DNA of 64,000 bases from Sclerotiophoma versabilis (taxonomy: Eukaryota; Ascomycota; Dothideomycetes; Pleosporales; Didymellaceae), in the NCBI GenBank assembly GCA_012274445.1, contig JAAROD010000011.1:1116001-1180000 (forward strand). Reading direction: 5' to 3'. Below, one piece after another: positions 1 to 11,075 of the stretch (positions are counted from its first letter, which is position 1; each line of letters opens with the position of its first letter). The notes below the pieces were generated by a model, which saw only the letters and a list, made by a program, of their open reading frames with translations, was not told the origin of the DNA and made no database searches. The translations under genes and the position numbers were made by a program.

Positions 1-1302
1 GACTCTCGTCGTGTTTACGAGACCGTTGGAGGCTGCAAGGTGAAGCGCAGTATTGCCATCATTATCTTGCGCGCCGACTTCAATGCCATTCTTGATCAGT
101 AGCTTCACTACTTTGACGCGGTCAACACTCACACTCACTGCTCGATGAAGGAGTGTCTTGCCATCGGGATACAGTGCCATCCCGTCTGCGCCCTTCGCAA
201 GCAGATAGTCGACGATAGCAACAAGCGACTCATCGTCGCTCGTAGTGACTTTTTTGAGAAGGACTTGCAACACACCAAGGTTTCCAGGTCCTTTGACCGT
301 AATATCTGCGCCATGCTGGATCAGCAGCTTGATGATGCGTAAGCCGGCAAACCTGACAGCCACGATTATCGGGAGCAGGCCTTTCGCAGTCGCTCGGTGA
401 GGATCTGCACCTTTTTCCAGGAACATCTCGACCAATTTACTGTCGTTCTTCTTGATTGCCTCGATCAACACAGTCGAATCCGGGTCGCACGTGGCAGCGA
501 ACACGTCGGCAATGAGATCGTTCGTCATCGAATCTCGGTCCTTTGTCTTCTCTACATGCTGCAGTATCATTTCTTTCTCTTTCGCTAGCTGTTTGGGCTT
601 TTCACGTGCCATGTTAACGATCGCTACCGCAGCGTGGAGGTTTTGAGCTTGTAGTGCGACCGCTGCTGGTGTTTGACCTTCCCAGTTCTGAACATCGTAC
701 TTTGCTCCAAACTTGAGCAACTTCATGACCAACGCTAATGAGTGTGTGCTTGCGGCAGCGTAGTGCAACGCAGTCTCGCTTGTGTGATTGGTCCTTGCCT
801 CGAGATTGACTCGATGGGCAAGTAGGAGTTCGATGATATCGTGACGACCAGCCTTGATAGCAACATGCAGAGAAGTTTCTCCTTTGTCATGTGAAGCAGC
901 GTTGATAGTTGCACCAGCCTGAAGCAGTATTTTGGCGACCTCGAAGTGTCCGCACACTGCAGCGATACACAGTAGCGGCACACCTGGGTTTTCCATAACA
1001 TCTGGTGATATGCCAATCTGTAAGAAGTGTCGAAGGGCGGCTTCACGATTGTGATATACGGCGTTGGATATAGGTTTCCAGTCCTTCTGAGGAACGAACT
1101 CTTCATACCCGTTTGGGCCAGCTTGACGACTTCTGTTTCCGAACCTGCATTTTGTCACCTCAATGGTGATTTGCAATTTCGATGGCTTGCGCACCAGCCG
1201 TCTCGGGCCAAGAAAGGTTTTATTCTGTTCATCACGGTCGTGGTGGGATGGTCTTGGGCCTTGGACCGGGCTGTCCGGGGAGCTGCATGTGCAGGACTTC
1301 AT
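1..1302 (-). CDS. Ankyrin-repeat protein, C-terminus cut by window edge
   Basis: A reading frame on the minus strand is open from an ATG at 1302 to the left edge (434 codons, no stop), so the end of the protein is missing. After about 65 residues without a repeat, ankyrin units follow one another. Recognisable cores include VPLLCIAAVCGHFEVAKILL, TSLHVAIKAGRHDIIELL, TALHYAAASTHSLALVMKLL, KTLLHRAVSVSVDRVKVVKL and, at the very edge, NTALHLAASNG. Units near the middle are less regular and one contains a Lys-rich insertion (KPKQLAKEKEM). Ankyrin repeats bind other proteins; no catalytic or NACHT domain is visible in the part present, so no specific role can be given. The start is the only upstream ATG before an in-frame stop at 1315-1317; an additional 5' exon cannot be excluded. 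Confidence 0.8.
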   Translation of the reverse strand, partial: MKSCTCSSPDSPVQGPRPSHHDRDEQNKTFLGPRRLVRKPSKLQITIEVTKCRFGNRSRQAGPNGYEEFVPQKDWKPISNAVYHNREAALRHFLQIGISPDVMENPGVPLLCIAAVCGHFEVAKILLQAGATINAASHDKGETSLHVAIKAGRHDIIELLLAHRVNLEARTNHTSETALHYAAASTHSLALVMKLLKFGAKYDVQNWEGQTPAAVALQAQNLHAAVAIVNMAREKPKQLAKEKEMILQHVEKTKDRDSMTNDLIADVFAATCDPDSTVLIEAIKKNDSKLVEMFLEKGADPHRATAKGLLPIIVAVRFAGLRIIKLLIQHGADITVKGPGNLGVLQVLLKKVTTSDDESLVAIVDYLLAKGADGMALYPDGKTLLHRAVSVSVDRVKVVKLLIKNGIEVGAQDNDGNTALHLAASNGLVNTTRV

Positions 1303-1316
1303 GATGTGTGTAAATT

Positions 1317-1377
1317 AATGAACGACTGAGGTGAGGCATGAAAATGAACGACTGAGGTGAGGCATGAAAATGAACGA
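1317..1377. repeat. 26-bp tandem duplication, 2.35 copies
   Basis: A 26-bp unit beginning AATGAACGACTGAGG is present at 1317-1342 and again, identical, at 1343-1368, followed by nine bases of a third copy. It starts 15 bp upstream of the ankyrin gene ATG, so it lies in its leader or promoter. Perfect identity of the copies suggests a recent slippage or duplication event. Confidence 0.9.
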
Positions 1378-2449
1378 AGTGTGAAGGTTTCTCAAGCTGT
1401 AAGGCTAGTGGTCTTGACTTTGAATGTCAAGATGTGGAAATTAGACAGGACGGTACACAAACGGTCAACCATCGCCCAAAGTAGTCAAGACGTAGACACA
1501 ACCAAAAAAAACAAGGTCCTTCGTTGCGCCATCTCACCAATCTGAGGCCACCGAAGTCTATACGCATCCAATTGTCAACCTGTTTTCGTCATCCGATTCC
1601 GCTTTCGATTCAGGTGCTGTCCAAAGGCGGCTCGTTGCCGTCAGTACTTGTCGCTACGGCGCGTGCCTTACACGGATCCGCCACGTTCCAGGCGAGGCAT
1701 TTGACAGCGGTCATGCCACCTTGATGCTCTCCTCGATGTGATTGATGAAGAGTGTCGGGCAAAGAAGGTTCCGGTGCCTGGGCGAAAGCGCTTGAGGCGC
1801 TCGCTAGCCCACGCTAGCGCGAAGATCCGCTCATTATGTGGCTTGATTGGCTGAGCTCGCTTAGGAGTGGGCATATCGCGATCCCTATATAGGTCAAGTA
1901 AACACGGCAGAGAGGCGGTAGTTGAGCGACAGAGTTCAAAGATATGCATGTTGCAGGGAGTGGAGATTATTCTTTTGTCGTGGACAACGCCATGGATCCA
2001 AAGTTAGGAGGCCGACTGCCAGCGTAGAAGCTAAGCTCGACCATGGTGTCAAACTTCAGTAATGACCAACCTTGGCTCTACCTGTCATTTTCGATCACGT
2101 ACCTGCGAAGAAGTTCGTTCATGAAAATACATTCATGAAAATACACTAGTCGGACAGAGGCCCGACTTCGATGGTGGGTAACACCACACCACACACAAAA
2201 CTGCTCGTTGCAACTCCAGTCACCACGGTCTTTGGCTAGACGACTACCCTCCTAGTTGTCTGTACCCGTACTCATCCCTGAGAACCAACCGGACATTCAC
2301 TCACGGGCTTTACTTGAAGTTTGACTTAACAACATAACGCAATTGCGTGCAGAACGTGTACAGACACGGTACTACTACAACAAAAGAATTGTCTACTGGA
2401 AGAACTACTAGTACGATTTTTAGGGTAATTGAGGGAGTGATCGTGATGC
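1378..2449. other. Gene-free stretch
   Basis: No frame shows a recognisable protein or a convincing exon chain. A 13-bp direct duplication (TTCATGAAAATAC, twice) lies near 2122-2147. The minus-strand frame at 1668-1949 has some protein-like composition but matches no family I know and is not called. Confidence 0.5.
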
Positions 2450-3270
2450 TTACAGGTTGTTTGGTATATTAGTAGATGAACCATGCTTTGTCCGGTCAGA
2501 AAGAGGAAACTGCGGGGGCCTAGAAGGCGTCTTCAATTCTGTATCCGAGCTGTTGTCAGTTTCGTGATGGCTCGAAACTGGCGTGCTCGGTTCTGAAGCT
2601 GTATTAATCTTCAATTTTGCTACGTCGAATTTTATCATTGGTGTGCTTTGCCAGCCCTGTCATTCTGATGTTAAATGTTTCTTTGAAATCTTCTTTGTTT
2701 TCCCTTTTAGAAGATCCACATACGTCTTCGCGTATCCTCACTCCCTTTCGAGATCGAAATGAAGCTGTAACAGGAGACTGTACATCTGTGCAGTGCGGTC
2801 ATCAACAAAAACTTTAATGAATGTTACCCATCTTTCCGCTAGACTACCAGATTTATATTTATCGTCGTCGGCATCTTTCAGTGTGTTGTCTTGCTTGGAA
2901 ATCATCTGCTTGTACCAGTAATCGTCCGTTTTGCGTATATATCCTGTGGGTCCACTAACCTTGACATCTGCGAGACGATCTCGGATACGCAATCCGACGA
3001 CTTGAAGGCGCTTTCTAAAATCTGACTTCTTTAGGTACTAGGAAAATTAGCTAAATTGTGTAGCAACGACATATCTGTTCAGCTTACAGCAATCAGCAGG
3101 ACGACTTTGCGATTTATCTCGAAATAACCCACGCAATAATAGGCGAATACAACGCGGCACCAGGTCAAGTTAGCCTTGCTCCTCTGGCTGCAATCAACCG
3201 CAACTGGCAAGTTGCAATGGAGGATTACATATGGAGATCTCTGCAAAATCGCCAGTACCCTACCTATGCT
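2450..3270 (-). pseudogene. Unresolved minus-strand coding fragment
   Basis: Two minus-strand blocks look like coding sequence. Block one (about 2738-3042) encodes a charged, hydrophilic stretch including YLKKSDFRKRLQVVGLRIRD and DDYWYKQMISKQ. It is preceded by a plausible intron: donor GTAAGC near 3089, branch-like GCTAAT and acceptor CCTAG next to 3042. Upstream the frame stays open to about 3270 but has no ATG. Block two (2450-2638) encodes a Ser/Thr-rich tail with TELKTPSRPPQFPLSD. Joining block one to block two needs a splice I could not place without meeting a stop. It may be a gene with unusual introns or a decayed one; I recognise no family. Confidence 0.3.
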
Positions 3271-3434
3271 TGAGGCGCTGGATTACGAGGGCCAAGACTA
3301 TGAGCTAAGGTGGCCGCAGATCAGGAAACCTCTTCGTCAAGGCAAGTTTGCTCTGTTGGGTTCATTATACACTCTTGCTTACCAGCCAAGCTCGTGCAAA
3401 CCAACTACCAGCCTTGCCCGCATCACTTCGGACT

Positions 3435-3494
3435 ATTCAGATTCAGATTCAGATTCAGATTCAGATTCAGATTCAGATCCAGATCCAGATCCAG
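3435..3494. repeat. Two-phase hexanucleotide array
   Basis: Ten consecutive hexamers: seven ATTCAG (3435-3476) then three ATCCAG (3477-3494). All units differ from one another by at most one base. The plus-strand frame through it would read Ser-Asp then Asp-Pro dipeptides, but the surrounding 184-codon frame (3176-3730) starts with TTG and shows no family resemblance, so I treat it as a microsatellite rather than part of a gene. Confidence 0.85.
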
Positions 3495-4276
3495 ATTCCG
3501 AGGAGCTCACCGGTGAAAACATGCCATACAAGCTTGCAAGGTTTGTTCCCCTGATTCGACACTTTCGAACACGGCCTAAACCTAAGTTCTTGGACCAGCC
3601 CGCAATTAGCAGCATCTCTCGTACTGCAGTCCATATGCCAAAAATTCGAATATGTGAATCTAGATCCCAACACGCTCCCATCAGCGCAACTTCTTATCGT
3701 GGTACGTTGGATGGGAAATTCGCGCAATAGGAGAAGGCTAGACTTTGTACTTTCGTGCTTCCGGCCAGGCGTGGGTTTGCACCGAGTCGGGAGAAAGAAA
3801 CTCTACTGGTTTCATCACGGAATCGGATATCGATCCAACTGAAATAGAGCGGCCGCGGACTGGATGGGTGTTTCAATGTTGATACGATCAGGTGCGGTGG
3901 AAAGAATGAAATGAAGCGAAACTACTCTGGTGGGAGAGAAACATTCAACATGGTTTTGAGGTTGTGACTTTCGACTCTAGTGGACGTTTTTGGGAGAGAC
4001 GGAATAGGCAGAGTGCTAATACTTTGCTCCAGAGCAGATTGATTAGTTCACTTAGACCTTTAAGTTAAGACAACCCAACTTCAGAGGCGTACGACGGTCT
4101 TCTTGAGAAAGTATCAAAACAGACGTCGAGTCGGACAGGAGAACTTTCTTTCAACGTCCTACGGTCGTTGTATATCAGAATCTATCATACATAGTACTTA
4201 CACTGGAAGCGAGCGTTTAGGATGGAGCTTCCCAATCCCCTCGCCAGCTCCAGTAAAAACATAGGCAGACGCTGTC
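3495..4276. other. Gene-free stretch between hexamer array and RTA1-like gene
   Basis: Nothing recognisable on either strand. The right part is the presumed 3' side of the RTA1-like gene. Confidence 0.5.
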
Positions 4277-5293
4277 CTATTCTGGGGAACCCACAGGCCT
4301 ACACTCTGACTGCTCCCTTTTCCAATTTATTTTTGTTCTTGCTCCTCTTCCTCCCTGCAAGATTGTGCCCCTCTTGACGCATCGTCCTGGATGCCACGCG
4401 GCAAGCAGAGCCAGAGTAATAACAACGGGCATGAACTCTAAGACACCAAAGTACACTTCGTGCGACTGTAACTCTCCTTCTAGCCCCTGTGCCGTCTCTG
4501 CGAGCCGGAAGCAGATTCGCAAGTAGATAAATAGCACTGCGAGGTAAAAAGTGACAAAAAACGTCTTGCTGGCTGCTTGAAATGCAACACGTCTAGCGCG
4601 CCAGACAAACAACGTGAAAAGAACAATAAACGTCAAGAAGGTAAAGACCTGAAATGCCAATCCCGCTAACAGGATATGATTGGGATTCGTCGGGTCCCTG
4701 CGGTTCGAGTACGCGACACCAATCAGTGCGGCGCCAACGATCTGAATCACCGTTGCGATGACGTCGCACGTTATGAATATCCAAAGGACTGGCTTAGGTT
4801 TGATAGGAGCATGGCGAGTGCCGTCTGGCGTGGCGCGTATTAGGACAGAAAGCACTGTGTAGATTGCCGCTGCGAAGAAGACGGGCGCCACCACAATGAA
4901 GAAATATTGTATCACAAAATAGGAGACACGATAAGGATTCCGCTTTGCGCTAAGGGTGCGGGCAACGTAGCCGATGACCTCCTGGATATTGTCAGTGCTC
5001 CGGAATTTCGGTCTCGATAGTGTTGAAGATGGGCAAGAACGATACTCTGTAGATAAAGATGAACGTACGAATACAATGCCCACCATCATGGTACTGAAAT
5101 ACCATGTGCGGTACTTGAACAGCTGCCAGCCATGCGCGAGACCGAGAACGAAGAACAGTACCAGAGCGAGCAAGCAAAGAGGGAAGTTAGGCGTGTAGCC
5201 GTAAATAATAATTGTTGCATCGCCCCTGTTACCCGGGGGTGGCCAGTTGGGGTCAATGTAGCCTTGTGCAGAACCAAGAGGGCGGTCTGCCAT
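4277..5293 (-). CDS. RTA1-family lipid-translocating exporter-like membrane protein
   Basis: Two exons, 5069-5293 and 4277-4981, with an 87-bp intron (GTACGT donor at 5068, CCAG acceptor at 4982). The intron is a multiple of three and has no stop, so retention would add 29 residues; splicing restores the family-typical join ...MMVGIVF/EVIGYVAR. The product is 309 residues with about seven hydrophobic segments, beginning near LCLLALVLFFVLGLAHG, and a basic C-terminal tail. The start is the ATG at 5293 (MADRPLGSAQ); longer versions would need a GTG. RTA1/RSB1/RTM1-like proteins are fungal multi-pass membrane proteins linked to resistance to toxic compounds and to sphingoid-base release; the substrate here is unknown. 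It stands alone, with no recognisable partner gene next to it. Confidence 0.85.
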   Translation of the reverse strand: MADRPLGSAQGYIDPNWPPPGNRGDATIIIYGYTPNFPLCLLALVLFFVLGLAHGWQLFKYRTWYFSTMMVGIVFVRSSLSTEYRSCPSSTLSRPKFRSTDNIQEVIGYVARTLSAKRNPYRVSYFVIQYFFIVVAPVFFAAAIYTVLSVLIRATPDGTRHAPIKPKPVLWIFITCDVIATVIQIVGAALIGVAYSNRRDPTNPNHILLAGLAFQVFTFLTFIVLFTLFVWRARRVAFQAASKTFFVTFYLAVLFIYLRICFRLAETAQGLEGELQSHEVYFGVLEFMPVVITLALLAAWHPGRCVKRGTILQGGRGARTKINWKREQSECRPVGSPE

Positions 5294-8200
5294 CGCTGGA
5301 TGAAAGTGGGTTGTTGATTGTACGCGCCGCGTGGAGATTCTGTCTAATCCGGTGCAGCTTTCCAATATGGGCACTGGCTGTTTGTCTGCTTGACGATCTC
5401 GCGTTGCGTAACGAGCTGCGTTGACGCTGATGGCAATTCACAGCTGAGGTTGGGCTTGTCAGGTTCTTTACAGTCAGGTCTGCGCAGACTCTTCACTTCG
5501 CAACTTCGCAGCTGCCTCGCAATTCCATCAGTGCTCTTCCCTGTCAATCAACTCTGCTTCGAGATGTTGCATTCCTTTCGTGATTTCCAGGCAGAGTCGT
5601 GCTTAGGTAATCTCCCGTACCTCGTCAAAGGTTTCCCCAAGTGGCTACAGCCACGTTGTCATGGCGTTGATTCAAACCTTATACGCTTTGTTAGACCAGG
5701 CGCGCTGTACAGGGCGAAAAGGTCCATTGATTGGTAGAGTAGGGTCATTTTTTGCCGTTCACGACAGTGAGTCGAGAACACGTAAAAGTGACGTCGGAGT
5801 CGATATCCTAGTACGTGAACACTTCGCATCCAAATGCGAGACCGAAAACCCTTGTCAGCGGGCTGAAGGAGCGCCCAGCTCCAAGATCATCAAGGATGGA
5901 GACTAAGCAGAGTGGTGAGAGCATCGACATAGACCACGACAATTCTGTTACGCCCCAAAAAATTGGCATGGGTTCTACGCAACGAACACAGATGAGCGAC
6001 ATACCTTACAAGCCATGCTGAATGAGCCAAACATAACAGTAGTAGGGCGAAGACGATACTCGTAGAAACCTGGCGACAGCCATCGAGTTGGGAGAGAAAT
6101 GAAATAAACGCTTGAGAGTGTTGGAACAGCAACGGAAATGAAAGCTGGCTTACTGCCCGTTGTCGAAGATGCAGACGAGTCGGACTTCTGAAGTCCGTCG
6201 ATACTTTTAGGATGCCTTGTTTGATGAATGTTGGCTGTCAATTGCAAGGTACAACTTGACCCATCAGCCTGAGGTTGAATGCAGGTATCAGAACGCGTCA
6301 TGGTGTGGACAGTGAAGAATGACATAGAGGAAGAGACACACTGTACCAACGTGGGTGTTACTCCCAACGTCATGACCATTTGCGTTTATTGGAATGCCTC
6401 CAAGCTGAGGTTGATGCCTTGTGTGAGCACGTAGAAATTGTTCAACTGATCGTCGTATCATCTGCAGCAGAACGGCGAGATAACTTCATCGTGCAGGCTC
6501 GAGATAATGAGATCTCGGTATACCTGATACGGCCTGGTGTGTGTTGTGACGAGGTTGACGTGACGTTCAAACATGGATGTTGCGTCATCGTCCAGCCTCC
6601 TCGGTGGTGATCTACCGTACATGATGTAGTCCGGAAGCTTGCAGATTTCCGATAACCATGAACGTCATGCATTGCAGGCTTATGTCTATCGAACCGTTCT
6701 TGCGATAAACAACAGGAAGGTGTACGCGCTTAGTCGGCTGGCATTTCCCCGAATCACGTATACCATTCTGGGCGCTCGTTCGGCAGGCTGATCTTCATAT
6801 ATGTTCCATACCTGTCAATGATACCAGTGATCACGCTCATCATCCGCAGCAGGACCTGTCATTCTCCCGGTCTCGTATCAGGCCATGCCAACGTCATCGG
6901 TCAGCGCTCGATTCAATATTCGATGCCATGTTCAAAAGGCCCGATAATGCACAAGCAGGTCATTTTGGGTACAGCACTCGAATCCTTCCCAATACAAGTC
7001 ATGACAGCAGTCGGAACTCTCAATGAGGCATACCGAGATTCTGAACTATGATGAGAAGTCCCTGTCGGTTGCTCCCGCAAAACGTTAAGGTACCGGTCTG
7101 ATGGAAGATGTTGAGATATTGGTCGGTCCGACTGAGAGCCTGCTAGAAGGCCGCTAGAATACGAAAAGAATGACAGGCATTGCCAGGCTTGTCGTAAGCA
7201 AAGGGTCTGTAAACCAGTGGTTTCGGCTCCAAAGTGCCGTGAGCTGAAAGTGACACTTATCAATGAGCGAGACTCGCCTTCAACGAAGCTCAGGACCAGC
7301 AGGACGTCTGTCGTGAACCTTACAGCCCACATGACCGCTCATTAGGTGGTTAAGGAGCGAAACAGAAAGAGGTGGAGCGATGGTGGGCAACATGGTGGGC
7401 TTTGTGAATCTGTGGATCCAAAGACTGGACGCGCCAGCTAATGAAGTTTGAAGCTATTGTGCTCCACTACGGTAGCTAAAGTAGCTGTGCCCAGTTGCTC
7501 GCTTGCGTACGAGTAAGCACCAAGTAACGCCAAGGTAGAAATGTGTTGCAGGAGCAAGCTGGGAGACAGGAAGGTGCGGCTGCAACGTGGTGTTGGAGGT
7601 CCCAGCAACGGCGAACCCTGCACAGATTGTGTCATCCACTTTGAGATCTTCTCCATACAATCTATGGTGAAGGGGGCCAGGGTCAGGCTAAAGAGTGCAT
7701 TGTTGTGGAGAAGGGAAAGGTCGATCAATGGTCCAGCATTGCTTCAGTGGAGACGACCAATCTGAGCCTGGAAGTCAACTTGCTCTTCACCGCTTGCTCG
7801 CTTGCCAGACTCGAGACGTCGACAGTCGCAGCTGTAGTCCAACACAACAAGATGTTTGTGCTAGACCCTGGGTGCGTTGCCAGAGTGCGGTGAACAGGTA
7901 AAGCAGGTGCCGAACGGCAGAGCTAGCGATGAGCTCGAACTTCCCAATGCAAACGGGTCAAGTTTGAAGTCCGGCATCTACCGGTGGAGCTCTGAGGTGC
8001 AGGACGTCGCTATTACTTTAGCGATACAGGGCAGGTGGCGACGGTCGGCAGCCCTAGCTGTAAGCGGCAATACGGTCCCAACGCGGTCTTGGGTCTGTTG
8101 ATCAGTGAAAATGCTCGGTAAATCCTCGCCTTACTTGCTTTCAACATCCCTGTCGAGAAGCAGGTTGCAGTGAGCTTGAGGACCGTGAGACAGGTCCAGT

Positions 8201-10254
8201 CGAAGCATGCATGCAGCTTGATACAGTGGACAGATGTCGCGTATGGACAGCCGCAGAGCGCTGAAGCAGCGCACCAAGAGAGCGGGTTGAGATGCGGATT
8301 TGACGCCACAGAACATGAGTTATTCAGATGTGGGCTGGTTTGGCGCTTTCCGACAGCTTGGTGCCTGCTGAATAAGGCAGGCGGGCGTTCCGCCGCTCAA
8401 GAGGCTCAAAGTTCCGCTCAGCTCTCGGCGGCCGAACTTGGAGATCAGAATGACGAGGTACCATGGCATACATTCCGCATCGCACTGGCCGCATTCTACC
8501 GGAGGCTGAGCGACGGACGTTTGGCGTATGACAGACGGCGATGTCAACTTGAAGATGGTCTGACTGCAAAGGAGGGCATGGCTGTGTGACGGGCAGATGG
8601 TGGGACGTTTGTGGCTTCGACGTCGTGCTGCAAAATACGCATTTGTTTTGGTCCAAGCGTGGGAAAGAGCAGCTGCAGGGTCCAATAAACGGCTGTTTGA
8701 GCGGGAAATGAGAGGCAGTTTCTGGGAGAGGCAGGGGTTGCCGGCCAGTAATTGGACCGACTTGATGCATTGCAATTTTCCGGCGACGAGCTGTGGGCTG
8801 TCACGGGGACGGTGAGCGTCGTTTGGTAGAGGTGAGGTTGAAGATGTTTGCCAAGGATGAATGAGTCAACGAGGCTGCAGGTAGACAGACGTGGGGTGTC
8901 AGGCTTGATAGATATGAGTGGCATTGGGAAGGATGTATTGGTCTAGGCTGGCAACGAGAAGCATGTTGTGTAAAGTGAAAACGAGATTTGATTCGGCGCG
9001 ATGCATGTCAGGTCAGTGCAGTGCAGTGCATCTCCTCCCCCAGAATAAGTGACAGCGGGCTGCACAGCGAGGGCCACCTCAGTTGGTCGTTGCTGCGACA
9101 ATGGTGGTGTGTGCGTATCCCCACGTCGACCAGAAGGCATCCAAGCTGTTCGGCATGAGCGCCAAAGTTTAGCCCTTGCCCCGCAGCGCGTGTACAGATG
9201 TGTTGGCAGGTAACGAGTGCGAGTAGGTTGACGGTCTGGACTTGGACAATGCATCGAGTGTGTGCAGTACGAGTTGCACAGGACAGTGGCAGCAGCGGGT
9301 GGTGGTTAGTTGTGTGTACAGGTAAGAGGGCACTAAGAACAGCCGAAGAAGGTTAAACAGCCGAGTAGAAGCTAAAGCTGATGAGAGGGACCCCTGTCGA
9401 CGCATCCCGCCGAGTTGTCCGAAAGCTCGAGGCAACGGGCGTGGCTCAAAATGGGGGCATTGCGAGACAAGAGAGTGGGCTGAGGGTGGTTGACGAGGCA
9501 GTCGGCCGTCACAGCGGGCGCGAGTAGGGATGAGGGGTGTTGGAGGGGATGGATGTGGGCAGGCAACGGAGAGGACGGGCAGCAGCAGCAAGATGGGTCG
9601 CGAAAAGACAACGGCTGGGAGTGCAATTAGACTACTGTACGAACATCGATCACTCCGCTGCTGATGCGCTCGACGAACCGCCACATGCGCATCAGCACCA
9701 CTCGAACGTCAGGGCAGGACGTCGTCGAGCTCCGTTGGTTGGCCTCGTGTGCGACGAGCCGAATGCAGTGGGTGATGTGCCACGGCGGGCCTTCTCCGGC
9801 TTCTGACGTACAACGTCGAGGCTACCGAGCAGAGGTGAAGATGCAAGACTGGCAGTTTGCCATGCGCAGTGCCATCGAGATGCACTACCAGGCAGCGAGC
9901 ACAAAGCAGCACTGCTGCGCCCGGCCGAGTGGACGACGCGGAGGAGGGCTTGCTCGTGCGCTCTGGCCGCAAGCAGGCGGAGAGGCAGCGCCGGGGCGAT
10001 GCTAGAGTGAATGAATGGTACCGCTGTGGGTAGCGCAGCAGCAGCAGCAGCGCCCGCGGCGTGACAGTCCTCCTAGGCACAGTACATGCCTGGTCCGTGC
10101 TGAGAATTGTTGCGCGCCCATGCCCCGTCTGCTGCCTCGGCCGGTGGCCCCGAGCCAGAAGGCGATGCTGCAGAGAGCCGTGGTTTGAATAAAGGCACGG
10201 CGTGTCCAGCCCGAGGGCGCTGCGTCTACGCCTCTGCCTCTGCCTCCGTCTGCA
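5294..10254. other. Five-kilobase stretch without a recognisable gene
   Basis: Between the RTA1-like gene and the leader of the Sfp1-like gene no frame on either strand gives a family I recognise or a convincing exon chain. The longest ATG-initiated frames (6913-7332, 139 codons; 5975-6379, 134 codons, both minus) lack motif or compositional support. From about 9 kb the sequence becomes GC-rich with short GCA and GTGCA runs (near 9010-9030 and 10034-10050), as expected of a long promoter or leader. A lineage-specific gene or a long non-coding RNA could be hidden here. Confidence 0.45.
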
Positions 10255-10296
10255 GCACCCGCACCAGCACCAGCACCAGCACCCGCACCAGCACCT
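10255..10296. repeat. GCACCN hexamer array
   Basis: Seven consecutive hexamers of the type GCACCA, GCACCC or GCACCT. They lie about 780 bp upstream of the Sfp1-like ATG, in its presumed leader or promoter. The run is C-rich on the plus strand. Confidence 0.8.
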
Positions 10297-11075
10297 GCCG
10301 CCCGCCCGCCGTGCCCGTCGTTGATCGCCGTCGTCAGAGTTGCACCTTTCGACCGCCCACGCAGGAGCCAGCCCCTAGTGCGCGCGCCCCATTGGCCACG
10401 CCAGCCCGAGCACCAATACGCACCAGCATCTCTCGAGGGCGCGCCCAGCGAGGTAGCGAAGTTACCCGCAGGCCCAATAACTCGACCGTCGTCACCGCAA
10501 CTCAATTGCAGTGCTAAGCGGCCATATAGTGCGCCGCCGCCCCGCGAGCCAGCTGCGTACACTGCCTCTGATCTCGTGTCGACCACCGCCAGAGCCACCA
10601 GCCCACCAGCCCACCAGCACACCGGCACCTGCTGCCCATCCCCTCGCTGCAGCCCTCTGCACAGTCATCTGGAGCCGCGCCAAACGGTTGCAGCCCGCCC
10701 GCCCGCCTGAAACCCACACTCCCAGCCCCGGACCCAGCTCCAACCCAAACCCACCCTCCCACTCCCACCGTGTCCCCCGTCCTCACCGTGAAGCTGGATT
10801 CCCACGAGACATCGCCGCCACCCCTCTCCCACTCGCCGCGCGAATCCACCGCCGCGAGCACGCCCGTCACCACCCCCACCCAGCACACCGTCTCGCCACA
10901 CTTTGGCCGGCCCTCCAAGCACTCCCCCTCCCTCTCCCACACCTGGCAGCGCAAGCCGCACGAGCTTGTGCCCAGCCGCGAGCCCGAGTTCGACCTGCTC
11001 TTCGACGACGCGGGCGACTGCAGCTTCCCCCTGTTCCCCGCGAGCCCAGCGCCGCCCAGCAGCTTCCTGGGCACC

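Noticed and set aside
4982..5068. Reading the RTA1-like gene as a single uninterrupted frame
   Set aside because: The 87-bp stretch is open but inserts 29 hydrophilic residues into a membrane segment and has canonical splice borders; splicing restores the family pattern.
9169..9684. 171-codon minus-strand frame
   Set aside because: Ser/Pro/Leu-rich, no motif, no ATG-supported model; likely a chance frame in a GC-rich region.
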